A stretch of 64,000 nucleotides of DNA. Source: an uncultured Bacteroidota bacterium (lineage in GTDB: Bacteria > Bacteroidota > Bacteroidia > Flavobacteriales > Flavobacteriaceae). The notes beneath the pieces are model-generated. The model saw only the letters and a list, made by a program, of their open reading frames with translations. It searched no databases and had not been told where the DNA came from. The stretch covers positions 1 through 64,000 of the forward strand of contig CACORF010000001.1 of the NCBI GenBank assembly GCA_902629505.1, in the 5' to 3' direction. Both the position numbers and the translations under genes were made by a program. Positions 8,105-18,019 of the stretch are shown in pieces; position 1 is the stretch's first letter; each line of letters begins with the position of its first letter.

Positions 8105-9529
8105 TTAGAATGAAGCATTTTTTGGTGTTCTCGGGTAAGGTATTACATCCCTAATATTTTGCATTCCAGTGCAAAACATAATTAGTCGTTCAAATCCAAG
8201 ACCAAATCCACTGTGAGGAACAGTACCATATTTTCTCAGGTCTAAGTACCACCATAATTCCTTTTCATCAATTCCCATTTCATTTATTCTCTTCACAAGG
8301 ATATCTAGCCTTTCCTCTCTTTGAGATCCCCCTATTATTTCACCAATCCCTGGGAACAAAACATCCATAGCCCTAACTGTTTTTTTATCGTCATTTAGCC
8401 TCATATAAAATGCCTTTATTTTAGATGGATAGTCATATATAATTACAGGAGATTTAAAGTGTTTCTCAACAAGAAACCTTTCATGTTCACTTTGAAAATC
8501 ACATCCCCATTCATCTATTAAATAATTAAATTTCTTCTTTTTATTATAGTTTGAATTTTCAAGAATTTCAAAAGCATCAGAATATGATATTCTTACAAAT
8601 TCGTTATCAATCGTGAATTTAATTTTTTCTAGAAGGGTCATTTCATCTCTCTCATTTTTAGGTTTTTGGCTTTGTTCTTTAGACAACCTCTCATCAAGAA
8701 ATTTAAGATCTTCTTTACATGAACTCATTATAAATTCAAGAATATATTTTAAGAAAGACTCTGCTAAATCCATATTATCATTTAGCTCATAAAAGGCCAT
8801 TTCAGGTTCAATCATCCAAAATTCTGATGCATGTCTTGAAGTATTCGAATTTTCAGCTCTAAAGGTAGGGCCAAAAGTATATACATTACCTAGACCTAGA
8901 GCATAGGTTTCAGCTTCCAATTGACCAGATACTGTTAGGCTGGTTTTTTTACCAAAAAAATCTTCTTTATAATCTAAATTCTTTTTATCAACTTGGGTAT
9001 TATTTAAAGTTGTAACCTGAAACATTTCACCCGCTCCTTCTGCATCACTAGATGTAATAATTGGAGTATTTATATAATTAAATCCTCTTTCATTAAAAAA
9101 TTTATGAACTCCATATGCAAGCTTTGACCTTATTCTCATGACAGCACTAAATGTTGAAGTTCTTATCCTTAAGTGTGCTTGTTCTCTAAGAAATTCAAAG
9201 CTGTGTTTCTTTGGTTGAATCGGATATTTCTCAGGGTCAGATTCTCCAAGAACTTCTATATTTAAAATCTCAACTTCAAAACTTTGACCTTTCCCAATAC
9301 TTTCAATTAAATTACCTGTTATTTTAAGTGAGGAGCCAACATTAATTTTTTTATGAATTTCATTTTCTTTATCAGAATCAGAAATTACACATTGAATATT
9401 TTGAATAGTTGAGCCGTCGTTTAGCTCAATAAACCGATTTCCTCTAAAAGCTCTAACCCAACCAGCTATAGTTATTTGACTATTGTAATTAGGGGAGCTA
9501 TATATTTCATTTATTTTTATTAAGTCCAT
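8105..9529 (-). CDS. asnS: Asparagine--tRNA ligase
   Basis: Class IIb aminoacyl-tRNA synthetase of 474 residues that attaches asparagine to tRNA-Asn. The N-terminal OB-fold anticodon-binding domain (ITIAGWVRAFRGNRFIELNDGS) is followed by the catalytic domain with motif 2 (GPTFRAENSNTSRHASEFWMIEPE) and motif 3 (GFGLGFERLIMFCTGMQNIRDVIPYPRTP). The latter end is characteristic of AsnRS rather than AspRS. It starts 3 nt after frr and belongs to the pyrH-frr-asnS run. Confidence 0.96.
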   Translation of the reverse strand: MDLIKINEIYSSPNYNSQITIAGWVRAFRGNRFIELNDGSTIQNIQCVISDSDKENEIHKKINVGSSLKITGNLIESIGKGQSFEVEILNIEVLGESDPEKYPIQPKKHSFEFLREQAHLRIRTSTFSAVMRIRSKLAYGVHKFFNERGFNYINTPIITSSDAEGAGEMFQVTTLNNTQVDKKNLDYKEDFFGKKTSLTVSGQLEAETYALGLGNVYTFGPTFRAENSNTSRHASEFWMIEPEMAFYELNDNMDLAESFLKYILEFIMSSCKEDLKFLDERLSKEQSQKPKNERDEMTLLEKIKFTIDNEFVRISYSDAFEILENSNYNKKKKFNYLIDEWGCDFQSEHERFLVEKHFKSPVIIYDYPSKIKAFYMRLNDDKKTVRAMDVLFPGIGEIIGGSQREERLDILVKRINEMGIDEKELWWYLDLRKYGTVPHSGFGLGFERLIMFCTGMQNIRDVIPYPRTPKNASF

Positions 9530-9532
9530 ATG

Positions 9533-10084
9533 CTATAAATTGAGTATATCCTTCTCTTTTAGAGTAAACATTTCATCAACTTTTTTAATGTACTTATCGG
9601 TTAGCTCCTGAGAGTCTATTTCAAGATTAGATTTTAAATCCTCTGAAATATCAAGTCCTTTAATCTTGTTATTAGCATCTTTTCTTGTGTTTCTAATACT
9701 AACTTTGGCAGATTCAGATTCTGATTTTGCTAATTTAGTTAGCTCTAATCTTCTTTCTTCTGTAAGGGGTGGAATATTGATCAGCAATGATTCACCATTA
9801 TTTACAGGATTTAAACCCAAATTGGAATTTATAATACTTTTCTCAATTTCTTCAAGTAAATCTTTTTCCCAAGGTTGAATACTTATTGTTTGGGCATTTG
9901 GAGTGCTTATAGATGCAACTTGATTTAATGGTGTCATATTTCCATAATATTCAACTGATACACCCTTCAACATTATTGGATTTGCTTTACCAGCTCTTAT
10001 CTTAGCTAATTCAGTTTCTAAGTGATTTATAGAAGACATCATATTTAGCTCTGCATTTTCAATTATTTCTTGATTATTTTCCAT
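9533..10084 (-). CDS. frr: Ribosome recycling factor
   Basis: Protein of 183 residues, standard for RRF, which with EF-G splits the post-termination ribosome. Recognisable segments are LAKIRAGKANPIMLKGVSVEYYG, the PLNQVASISTPNAQTISIQPW strand pair, the IPPLTEERR hinge and the helical VSIRNTRKDANNKIK. It lies 8 nt after pyrH, a pairing conserved across bacteria, and 3 nt before asnS. Confidence 0.97.
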   Translation of the reverse strand: MENNQEIIENAELNMMSSINHLETELAKIRAGKANPIMLKGVSVEYYGNMTPLNQVASISTPNAQTISIQPWEKDLLEEIEKSIINSNLGLNPVNNGESLLINIPPLTEERRLELTKLAKSESESAKVSIRNTRKDANNKIKGLDISEDLKSNLEIDSQELTDKYIKKVDEMFTLKEKDILNL

Positions 10085-10092
10085 ATTATAAA

Positions 10093-10800
10093 TTATTTAG
10101 AAACTTTAGTTCCAATTTTTTCACCCATTACAACTTTTGTCAAATTTCCTTTTGTATTCATATCAAATACAATAATTGGTAGTTCATTCTCTCTACTTAA
10201 AGTAAATGCAGTTGTATCCATTATTTTCAGACCTTTTTTTATTGTCTCCTCAAATGAAATGTCATCAAACTTAATGGCTTCTTTATTTTTTTCTGGATCT
10301 TCATTATATATTCCATCGACTCTTGTTCCTTTTAATATAACTTCTGCATTTATCTCAATTGCTCTTAAAACTGCAGCTGAGTCGGTTGTAAAATAAGGGT
10401 TACCAGTCCCTGATGCGAAAATTACAACTCGACCTTTTTCTAAATGTCTGGTTGCTTTTCTTTTTATAAAGGGCTCAGCTATTGACTCCATTTTGATTGC
10501 TGATTGAAGTCTGGTTGGAATATTCATATTTTCAAGAGCATTTTGTAGTGCAAGACCATTAATAACTGTTGCTAACATTCCCATATAATCAGCTTGGACC
10601 CTGTCTATGCCATCTTCAGACCCAGTTAATCCACGGAAAATATTACCACCTCCGATTACAATAGCAATTTCAACACCTTGATCATGTATTTGCTTAATTT
10701 CTTCCGCATAAACTACAAGTCTGTCATTATCAATACCATAGGAATTCTTTCCAAGAAGAGCCTCTCCACTAAGTTTTAAAAGTATACGGTTATATTTCAT
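10093..10800 (-). CDS. pyrH: UMP kinase
   Basis: Amino-acid-kinase-fold enzyme phosphorylating UMP to UDP. The chosen ATG at 10800 gives [15 protein letters not shown], the normal beginning of bacterial PyrH; an in-frame ATG 18 nt upstream adds residues that family members lack and falls between the -7 box and the likely transcript start. Motifs are [26 protein letters not shown] and the C-terminal [19 protein letters not shown]. The length (235 residues) is typical. A TATATTTG box lies 15 bp upstream. truB ends 40 nt upstream, so pyrH probably begins its own unit. Confidence 0.95.
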   Translation of the reverse strand: MKYNRILLKLSGEALLGKNSYGIDNDRLVVYAEEIKQIHDQGVEIAIVIGGGNIFRGLTGSEDGIDRVQADYMGMLATVINGLALQNALENMNIPTRLQSAIKMESIAEPFIKRKATRHLEKGRVVIFASGTGNPYFTTDSAAVLRAIEINAEVILKGTRVDGIYNEDPEKNKEAIKFDDISFEETIKKGLKIMDTTAFTLSRENELPIIVFDMNTKGNLTKVVMGEKIGTKVSK

Positions 10801-10815
10801 TCTACAGGGATAACA

Positions 10816-10823
10816 CAAATATA
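10816..10823 (-). promoter_or_regulatory. Putative -7 box of the pyrH-frr-asnS promoter
   Basis: Exact TATATTTG (TAnnTTTG) on the minus strand, 15 bp before the pyrH ATG at 10800. This implies a 5' untranslated region of about 10 nt. No clear -33 element. Confidence 0.45.
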
Positions 10824-10840
10824 ATATTAAGTTTTAAAAT

Positions 10841-11530
10841 CTATTTAATATCTATTGCATTAAGAACAGAAAATTCACCAATCTTAGTTCTCCTTAACTC
10901 ATACAAATATGAGCCTGAATTCAATCTTTTGCCAAAATCATTTGCAATTGTCCTAATATAGGTTCCTTTAGAACAATCAATTTTAAATTCAACATATGGT
11001 GAATTAAAATCTAAAATTTCAAAATTATAAATTTTAATTTCTCTTTTATCTATCTCAATTTCTTTATTTTCTCTTGCATAATTATATAAACGCTTTCCAT
11101 CTTTTTTAATTGCTGAAAATATGGGTGGTTTTTGCAAACTATTACCAATAAATTCATTTGCTAATTTTTTTAAATTATTAATAGTGATGTGATTATACTC
11201 AAATTTTTCATTTACATCTGTTTCGGCATCAAATGATGGTGTAGACTCACCAAGTTTAAATTTACCAGTGTATGTCTTAGCTAAGTCTTGATACTTAGAA
11301 ATATTTTTTGTCTGTTTGCCTATGCATATAATCAATAATCCAGTAGCTAAAGGATCTAGTGTCCCGGCATGTCCTACTTTGATTTTTTTTATTTTAAACT
11401 TTTGTTGAAGAGATTTACGAATATATTTAACAACATCAAATGAGGTCCAGTTAATAGGCTTATCTATTAGGATTACTTTGCCTTCTTTTATATCAATAGA
11501 AGAAAAACTATCTATATTATATTTTTCCAT
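10841..11530 (-). CDS. truB: tRNA pseudouridine(55) synthase
   Basis: Makes pseudouridine 55 in the T-loop of tRNAs. The protein has 229 residues, the short bacterial form without a long C-terminal domain. It shows DKPINWTSFDVV at the N-terminus, the catalytic GHAGTLDPLATGLLIICIG with the essential Asp, KTYTGKFKLGESTPSFDAET, and CSKGTYIRTIANDFG near residue 185. It overlaps the DUF3098 gene by one base (TAATG-type junction). The undecaprenyl-diphosphatase gene often found just upstream of truB in Bacteroidota is absent here. Confidence 0.95.
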   Translation of the reverse strand: MEKYNIDSFSSIDIKEGKVILIDKPINWTSFDVVKYIRKSLQQKFKIKKIKVGHAGTLDPLATGLLIICIGKQTKNISKYQDLAKTYTGKFKLGESTPSFDAETDVNEKFEYNHITINNLKKLANEFIGNSLQKPPIFSAIKKDGKRLYNYARENKEIEIDKREIKIYNFEILDFNSPYVEFKIDCSKGTYIRTIANDFGKRLNSGSYLYELRRTKIGEFSVLNAIDIK

Positions 11531-11757
11531 TATTTTTTATCCTTGTAAAGGATTGAAAATATACATAATATAAAACCTAAAACTACCATTAGGGGTGCGA
11601 GTCTAATACGTCTAAAGTTATATATTTCATCATTAAAAATATCAGGATCACTTGACTCTCCACCGGACATAATTATAAAGCCTAAAGCTATTATGAAAAT
11701 TGAGAGAAATAAGATTCTATATCTCCTTTTATTAAATAAAAAGCCTTTTCCACTCAT
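11530..11757 (-). CDS. DUF3098 family small membrane protein
   Basis: Protein of 75 residues with two hydrophobic segments (about 13-31 and 52-70) separated by a short loop (GGESSDPDIFNDEIYNFRRIRLAP). Sequence and position between ftsX and truB match DUF3098, a Bacteroidota-specific family of unknown function. Co-occurrence with ftsX hints at an envelope or cell-division role, which is unproven. Confidence 0.82.
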   Translation of the reverse strand: MSGKGFLFNKRRYRILFLSIFIIALGFIIMSGGESSDPDIFNDEIYNFRRIRLAPLMVVLGFILCIFSILYKDKK

Positions 11758-11761
11758 AACT

Positions 11762-12634
11762 TTATCTTACAAATTTTAATTTTAAATATTTCTGAGTAAC
11801 TAGGAATGAACTAATCAATGATGTGAACAATCCGAAAGCTATTATAAAACCAATCAATAAGAGTGCATCATTAAAATTAGTGAAAAAGTTTATTTCCTCT
11901 ATTTGAATATTAAGCCTGTTAACAAACACATACAAAATAAAAATAGAGGTAATTGAAGACAATAAGCTTATTTTTAGATATTGGAATATAAATGGCCTTC
12001 TTATAAATTTACTCGTTGCTCCTACAAGTTGCATTGTCTTTATAGTATCTCTTTTTGAATAAATAGAGATTTTGATTGAATTATTAATTAAAATAAAACT
12101 GGTAATAAAAAATACTACACTAATAATCATAATCCATAGGCCAATTTTTTCAAAATTTTTTGTAAGAGCCTCAACTAGTGGTTTATCGTATTCAATTTCC
12201 TCAATAAATTCAAAATTATCAAGATTTTCAATAAAACTCTCAATAGAGTAAATATCAATTTGATCACCATTAAGTTGAATTGAAACTGCATCTAAAAGTG
12301 GATTATATCCTAGGAAACCAACAAATTCTTCTCCAATTTCTGCTGAGAAAATCTTTGCTGCATCCTCTTTAGATAAATAGTTAACACTCTTCACATCCTC
12401 ATCTAACGATAGAAGCTTTATCAGTTGCTTATTTTCAGAGTCTTTTACATCATTTTTAAGATAAACATTGATTGTAACATTTTCTTTAAAATAATTTTCA
12501 ATTGACGTGGAATTAAGATAAATAAAAGCTATTAACGATAAAGTAAATAATACAACTGTATTTATAAGGAAAATCGAAATTAAATTACTTCTTACCTTCT
12601 TGACTTCTGGATTGATTCTTTTTTTAGTTTCCAA
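11762..12634 (-). CDS. ftsX: Cell division protein FtsX (permease-like)
   Basis: Protein of 290 residues with the FtsX plan: a first membrane helix near 20-43, a large periplasmic domain (VTINVYLKNDVKDSE to about 165) and three further helices near 170-190, 217-237 and 258-283. With the ATPase FtsE it controls peptidoglycan hydrolases at the septum. ftsE is not adjacent, which is normal in Bacteroidota. It heads the minus-strand ftsX-DUF3098-truB run and diverges from leuS. Confidence 0.9.
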   Translation of the reverse strand: METKKRINPEVKKVRSNLISIFLINTVVLFTLSLIAFIYLNSTSIENYFKENVTINVYLKNDVKDSENKQLIKLLSLDEDVKSVNYLSKEDAAKIFSAEIGEEFVGFLGYNPLLDAVSIQLNGDQIDIYSIESFIENLDNFEFIEEIEYDKPLVEALTKNFEKIGLWIMIISVVFFITSFILINNSIKISIYSKRDTIKTMQLVGATSKFIRRPFIFQYLKISLLSSITSIFILYVFVNRLNIQIEEINFFTNFNDALLLIGFIIAFGLFTSLISSFLVTQKYLKLKFVR

Positions 12635-12717
12635 ACTTTTATAAAAGTAATAAACAAATAATAAATTAATTTTTATGTTAATTAAATTAGTTCTTCCTTT
12701 GTATAAATTTGCTTAAA

Positions 12718-15528
12718 GTGAGATATAATTTTCTAGAAATAGAAAAGAAATGGCAGGAAATTTGGAAGACTAATCAAACTTATAAAGTTGGTTTTTCTAC
12801 AAAACCTAAATTCTATGTTTTAGATATGTTTCCTTATCCATCTGGAGCAGGTCTTCATGTTGGTCATCCACTTGGGTATATTGCAAGTGACATTTATTCT
12901 AGATTTAAAAGACATAAAGGATATAATGTGCTTCACCCTCAAGGGTATGACTCATTTGGGCTGCCCGCAGAACAATATGCAATTAGAACTGGTCAACATC
13001 CAAGAAAGACTACGTCTGAGAATATTAACATGTATAGAAGCCAATTAGATAGAATAGGTTTTTCTTTTGATTGGTCTAGAGAAATAAGAACATCTGATCC
13101 AAAATATTATAAATGGACTCAATGGATATTTATCCTAATGTTTAACTCATATTATTGTCCAAGGGATAAAAAAGCTAAGAGTATAAAAAGTTTAATAAGT
13201 ATGTTTGAGAAAGATGGTGATAAAAGTTTTAAAGAAGATCTTTCAGACTTTGGTTACTCATTTACAAATTCTCAGTGGAAAAAATTTGATGATAAAATTA
13301 AGTCTGATATACTTATGAATTTTAGATTGGCATACTTAACTGATGGAGATGTAAATTGGTGTGAAGAACTTGGAACAGTATTAGCAAATGATGAAATTAT
13401 AAATGGTGTAAGTGAAAGAGGGGGTTATCCAGTTACAAAAAGAAAGGTAAAACATTGGTGTTTAAGAATTAGTAAATACTCAGATAGACTTTTAAATGAT
13501 TTAGATAAAATTGATTGGCCAGATCCATTAAAAGAAATGCAAAGAAACTGGATCGGCAAATCTAAAGGTGTGTCTGTAACTTTTGATGTTGAAGATTTAA
13601 ATAATAAAATTGAGGTTTTTACCACAAGACCAGATACAATATTTGGTGTATCTTTTCTTACTATTGCGCCTGAATATAAAGATATTTCAGATTTATCATC
13701 ATTAAATCATAAATCAGAAATTGAGAATTACATTGATGAAGTTTCAAAAAAATCTGAGAGAGAAAGATTATCTGATGTAAAAACTGTTTCTGGAGTATTT
13801 TCAGGTTCTTATGCAATACATCCGTTTACAGGAAAAAAAATACCTATATGGATTTCAGATTATGTTATTGCAAGTTATGGAACAGGAGCTGTAATGGGAG
13901 TTCCTGCAGGAGATCAAAGGGATTTTGACTTTGCAAAAAAGTTTATGATAGATATTCCAAATATTTTTGAAAATATAGATATATCACAAACTGCTTTTTC
14001 CGATAAATCAGGGTTTAGGCTTATTAATTCAGAATTCCTTAATGGATTAGATTATGAAAATTCTTTGGAATTAATAATTGAACAAATTGAGTCTAAAGGA
14101 ATTGGCAAATCTAAAGTTCAATTTAAGTTAAGAGATGCAACTTTTAGTAGGCAAAGATATTGGGGTGAGCCTATTCCTATATATTATAAGAAAGGAATTC
14201 CAACTAATATTGAGACAGACTATTTACCTTTAAAGTTACCAGATGTAGATAATTTTCTTCCAACTAAAAATGGAGATTCCCCTCTAGGAAATTCATCTAC
14301 ATGGGCATGGAATGAAAATTTAAAAAAGGTTACATCAAATGCTGAAATAAATGATACCGATACTTTTCCTTTAGAATTGAACACAATGCCTGGTTGGGCA
14401 GGAAGTTCATGGTACTTCTATAGATATATGGATCCAACAAATGAAAAAGAATTTATTTCTAAAGAATCTCAAAAATACTGGGCTGACATTGACATTTACT
14501 TTGGAGGAAGTGAGCATGCAACAGGACACTTATTATACTCAAGATTTTATCAAAAATTTCTTTATGACTTAGGATATTTAAATAAGGATGAGTATTCAAA
14601 AAAATTAATTAATCAGGGGATGATTCTTGGAAATTCTGCATTTATATTTAGAAAATCAGGTTCAAATCAATACATTTCAAGTAATCTTATTTCAGAAACT
14701 AAAGTTGATAAAGTTAGGATTGATATAAAATATGTTAATGATGATAATCAAGTTGATTACAATTTTTTGAAATCTGAAGACTCTGATTATAAAAATTCAA
14801 CTTTTAAATTAGAAAATGATCTTTTCTATTGTGTTAGGGAACAAGAAAAAATGTCAAAGTCTAAGTTTAATGTAGTAAATCCAGATGAAATATGTGATCA
14901 ATATGGAGCTGATACTCTAAGAATGTATGAAATGTTTCTTGGCCCAATTGAGCAATCAAAGCCTTGGGATACAAGAGGAATATCTGGAGTCCATTCATTT
15001 TTAAAAAAGTTTTGGAATTTGTTTTTTAAAGATGGATTAATTAACGTATCAGAGAAGGAGCCTTCAAGAGAGTCATTAAAGTCACTTCATAAAACAATAA
15101 AAAAAATCAATGAGGATATTGAAAAATTAAGTCTTAACACTTGTATAAGCGCATTTATGATATGTATTAATGAGCTAAGTTCAATTAGTTGTAATAATAA
15201 ATATGTTCTTCAGGATTTGCTGATCCTAATTTCTCCTTTTGCTCCTCATTTTGCTGAAGAGTTATGGAGTCAATTAGGTCACAAAGAGTCAATAGTTAAT
15301 CAGGTTTATCCAGAATATAATGAAAAGTATTTAGTCGAGACTGATAAATTGTATCCTGTGTCATTTAATGGCAAAACTAAGTTTACTATAAATCTTCCAC
15401 TCGATCTTTCTAATAAAGAAATTCAAGATGCTGTGTTATCATACCATAAAACAAAGTCTATCTTAAATAATTCAAAGCCAAAGAAAATTATAGTTGTTCC
15501 TGGTAAAATTATAAACATTGTTTTATGA
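12718..15528 (+). CDS. leuS: Leucine--tRNA ligase
   Basis: Class Ia synthetase of about 936 residues. The GTG at 12718 is preferred because it gives RYNFLEIEKKWQEIW, the usual start in this phylum; a TTG three codons earlier (12709) is the alternative and no ATG is in frame. Motifs are the HIGH box in FPYPSGAGLHVGHPLGY, the CP1 editing domain TTRPDTIFGVSF, GSSWYFYRYMDP, and KMSKS in EKMSKSKFNVV. The extra segments before the zinc-like region and before KMSKS are typical of Bacteroidota LeuRS. The stop overlaps the next gene as ATGA. Confidence 0.96.
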   Translation: MRYNFLEIEKKWQEIWKTNQTYKVGFSTKPKFYVLDMFPYPSGAGLHVGHPLGYIASDIYSRFKRHKGYNVLHPQGYDSFGLPAEQYAIRTGQHPRKTTSENINMYRSQLDRIGFSFDWSREIRTSDPKYYKWTQWIFILMFNSYYCPRDKKAKSIKSLISMFEKDGDKSFKEDLSDFGYSFTNSQWKKFDDKIKSDILMNFRLAYLTDGDVNWCEELGTVLANDEIINGVSERGGYPVTKRKVKHWCLRISKYSDRLLNDLDKIDWPDPLKEMQRNWIGKSKGVSVTFDVEDLNNKIEVFTTRPDTIFGVSFLTIAPEYKDISDLSSLNHKSEIENYIDEVSKKSERERLSDVKTVSGVFSGSYAIHPFTGKKIPIWISDYVIASYGTGAVMGVPAGDQRDFDFAKKFMIDIPNIFENIDISQTAFSDKSGFRLINSEFLNGLDYENSLELIIEQIESKGIGKSKVQFKLRDATFSRQRYWGEPIPIYYKKGIPTNIETDYLPLKLPDVDNFLPTKNGDSPLGNSSTWAWNENLKKVTSNAEINDTDTFPLELNTMPGWAGSSWYFYRYMDPTNEKEFISKESQKYWADIDIYFGGSEHATGHLLYSRFYQKFLYDLGYLNKDEYSKKLINQGMILGNSAFIFRKSGSNQYISSNLISETKVDKVRIDIKYVNDDNQVDYNFLKSEDSDYKNSTFKLENDLFYCVREQEKMSKSKFNVVNPDEICDQYGADTLRMYEMFLGPIEQSKPWDTRGISGVHSFLKKFWNLFFKDGLINVSEKEPSRESLKSLHKTIKKINEDIEKLSLNTCISAFMICINELSSISCNNKYVLQDLLILISPFAPHFAEELWSQLGHKESIVNQVYPEYNEKYLVETDKLYPVSFNGKTKFTINLPLDLSNKEIQDAVLSYHKTKSILNNSKPKKIIVVPGKIINIVL

Positions 15529-15782
15529 TTGACCCAATCTTTGAAATAATTGGTTTATCAGCAGCATTCCTTACTACTTCTGCATTTATTCCACAGGTTT
15601 ATAAGATCTATAAAGAAAAAAATGCTGATGGTATTTCGCTCACAATGTACATAATACTGTTTATTGGTGTTCTTCTGTGGCTCTTGTATGGAATTTTGAT
15701 AGGAAGTCTCTCAATAATTGTTGCAAATGGAATTACTGCACTTTTACAGCTAAGCATAATAATATTTAAGTTAAAAAACTGA
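15525..15782 (+). CDS. SemiSWEET-type sugar transporter (PQ-loop)
   Basis: Protein of 85 residues with three transmembrane helices and the PQ-loop signature in TSAFIPQVYKIYKEKNADGIS (about 17-37), followed by WLLYGILIGSLSIIVANGIT with the helix-3 Asn expected in the substrate pocket. SemiSWEETs dimerise to form a passive sugar uniporter in the inner membrane. The ATG overlaps the leuS stop by 4 nt, so it should be co-translated with leuS, though no functional link is evident. Confidence 0.88.
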   Translation: MIDPIFEIIGLSAAFLTTSAFIPQVYKIYKEKNADGISLTMYIILFIGVLLWLLYGILIGSLSIIVANGITALLQLSIIIFKLKN

Positions 15783-15843
15783 TAAAATTTTTCAGTTATT
15801 TAGCATATTACATAACTTTATAAAAATTTAATTTTAAAAATTT

Positions 15844-16545
15844 ATGTATTACGGTGATCTAAACTATTATTTACTATTGCTTCCTATATTTGCTCTTAGT
15901 TGGTATGTTAAATATCAACTTAAATCAAAATTTAAAAAATTTTCAAGGCAGACACTATCAGCTAATCTTTCTGGAAAAGAAATTGCTGAAAAAATGCTAA
16001 GTGATCATGGTATTTATGATGTAAAAGTTATAAGTGTTAGGGGACAACTTTCAGACCATTATAATCCACAAAAGAAAACTGTCAATCTAAGTGAGAGTGT
16101 TTACAATCAAAGAAATGCGGCAGCTGCAGCTGTTGCTGCGCATGAATGTGGTCATGCAGTTCAACACGCAAAAGGATATGAGTGGTTAAAAATGAGATCA
16201 ATTTTAGTACCTATGGTTGGTGTAACCTCACAATTAGGAATATATTTTCTCTTGGGTGGAATATTTTTAATTGAAACTTCTCCAATACTGGGTGAGAATT
16301 TACTTACACTGGGAATCTTTGGTTTTGCCTCCGGTACTTTATTTAGCCTTGTTACACTTCCAGTTGAGTTTGATGCTAGTAAAAGAGCAATATATTGGCT
16401 TGAAAGAAAAAGAATCGTAAATCAAAGAGAACTTATTCAATCAAAAGAAGCATTAAACTGGGCAGCTGGAACATATGTAGTAGCAGCTCTAGCTTCAATT
16501 GCTAACCTTGTATATTTGTGGATGAGGTTTGGTAGAAGAAACTAA
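15844..16545 (+). CDS. Zinc metallopeptidase, YugP-type membrane protein
   Basis: Protein of 233 residues. After an N-terminal membrane helix comes SGKEIAEKMLSDHGI, a hallmark of the YugP-type (Zn_peptidase_2) family, then the metal-binding AAHECGHAVQHAKGY with the HExxH-like HECGH. Two or three helices follow (about 123-180), and a VEFDASKRA segment supplies a probable further metal ligand. It is an integral membrane metalloprotease of unknown substrate. The stop shares CTAA with hemD on the opposite strand. Confidence 0.88.
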   Translation: MYYGDLNYYLLLLPIFALSWYVKYQLKSKFKKFSRQTLSANLSGKEIAEKMLSDHGIYDVKVISVRGQLSDHYNPQKKTVNLSESVYNQRNAAAAAVAAHECGHAVQHAKGYEWLKMRSILVPMVGVTSQLGIYFLLGGIFLIETSPILGENLLTLGIFGFASGTLFSLVTLPVEFDASKRAIYWLERKRIVNQRELIQSKEALNWAAGTYVVAALASIANLVYLWMRFGRRN

Positions 16546-17276
16546 CCTTTTATATATTTATCTATAGCCATAGCCATTGAGGGAGAAACTTCTGTTGGGG
16601 CTTTAATGTCTATTCTGAGATTTTTAGCTTTTGCTGCTTCTTCGGTTGTATTGCCATATACAGCGATAAGTGTCTTGTTCTGTTCAAAATCTGGAAAGTT
16701 TTTAAATAAAGATTCAATTCCTAATGGACTAAAAAAGACGAGTATATCATAATACACATCTCTTAAATCAGATAAGTCGCTAACAACAGTTTTGTATAGT
16801 TGAGCTCGCTCCCATGAAATTTCAAAAGAATCTAATGTCTTTATAATGTCTGGATTTAAACTACCAGATGTTGGTGCAAGGAATCTCTCTTTGTTGAATT
16901 TTATGAATGTAGCCTCAAGATCTTTAAAATTATTGTTTCCAACATAAATTTTTCTCTTTCGGTAAACTACATATTTCTGTAAATAGTAAGCAACAGCCTC
17001 AGACTGACAAAAATATTTAGTCTGATCAGGAACTTTAAATCTCATTTCCTCTGTAATTCTGAAGAAATGATCAACTGAGTTTCTACTTGTCAAAATAACA
17101 TTATGAAATTTAGAGAAATCAACTCTTTGTGCTCTTACCTCTTTAGCTGTAAGCCCTTCAACATGAATAAATTTTCTAAAATCTATTTTAAGTTTATACT
17201 TTCTCTTTAACGATGAATAAGGAGAATTCACGTTAGTAGGCTCTGGTTGAGATATTAAAATTGTTTTAATACTCAT
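16542..17276 (-). CDS. hemD: Uroporphyrinogen-III synthase
   Basis: Protein of 244 residues that cyclises hydroxymethylbilane to uroporphyrinogen III in haem synthesis. It begins KTILISQPEPT, has VILTSRNSVDHFF in the first lobe and VFFSPLGIESLFKNFP and IAVYGNTTEEAAKAKNLRIDIKAPTEVSPSMAMAI in the second, as in flavobacterial HemD. The DUF4271 gene immediately upstream (15 nt) is the usual partner in this class. Confidence 0.9.
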   Translation of the reverse strand: MSIKTILISQPEPTNVNSPYSSLKRKYKLKIDFRKFIHVEGLTAKEVRAQRVDFSKFHNVILTSRNSVDHFFRITEEMRFKVPDQTKYFCQSEAVAYYLQKYVVYRKRKIYVGNNNFKDLEATFIKFNKERFLAPTSGSLNPDIIKTLDSFEISWERAQLYKTVVSDLSDLRDVYYDILVFFSPLGIESLFKNFPDFEQNKTLIAVYGNTTEEAAKAKNLRIDIKAPTEVSPSMAMAIDKYIKG

Positions 17277-17291
17277 ACGAAAATTTTAGGT

Positions 17292-17972
17292 TTAATAAAT
17301 TGAATATAACCATATCCATGGGGCCAATTTGAACGCACAAAGATACAAAATAAAATACATAATTTCCTTAATATCAATTTTTGAAAAATAACTCAAATAG
17401 TTTTTTGTCTGAAAAATAAAATGAAGTCCCAATATGATTAAAAAATTATTTTTTAGATAGGTGAAGTCATAAAAATCATTTAAGTTGTATATAACGAAGT
17501 TGATCAACAATAATATTCCAATTATAATATTTATGATATAATTTTTAAAAAATATAAACTTAAGCCTGTAGTTAAGAAATATTTCTAAAATATATTTTAT
17601 AATTAAAAACCTTATTACCATAGTAATAAAAATTATAATATTAAAATTTAATAATCTAAAAAATAATTCATTACTAATTCCATCGAACTTAATAGTTCCC
17701 TGATAAGTTAAGGCACCAAAATAAGTCATAACTATTCCGTTGATAAGTAAAAAAAAGAATATATAGAAATAATTATAATAATTAATAACCGAAGTTCCTG
17801 AGCCTGAAATACCAAGATCATCAATGTTATATGGTCTTAAAATATTACGAAAATGATAGCTTAGACTTCTAAATAAATAAACTAATTTTACCCTTTGAAA
17901 TATTTGTAAAAAATAAAATACCAATAATATAATTAGAATAAATAGAGTGGTTAAATCTTGATTTCGAATCAT
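17292..17972 (-). CDS. DUF4271 integral membrane protein
   Basis: Protein of 226 residues, extremely rich in Ile, Leu, Phe and Tyr, with about seven predicted membrane helices. The pattern and position directly upstream of hemD match DUF4271, a Bacteroidota family without known function. Third-position A/T bias is even stronger than in its neighbours, as expected for a hydrophobic protein in an AT-rich genome. No catalytic motif is visible. Confidence 0.82.
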   Translation of the reverse strand: MIRNQDLTTLFILIILLVFYFLQIFQRVKLVYLFRSLSYHFRNILRPYNIDDLGISGSGTSVINYYNYFYIFFFLLINGIVMTYFGALTYQGTIKFDGISNELFFRLLNFNIIIFITMVIRFLIIKYILEIFLNYRLKFIFFKNYIINIIIGILLLINFVIYNLNDFYDFTYLKNNFLIILGLHFIFQTKNYLSYFSKIDIKEIMYFILYLCAFKLAPWIWLYSIY

Positions 17973-18019
17973 ATTAATCTTTAGATAAATAACAAAATTA
18001 TGGAATAACTCCTAAATAA

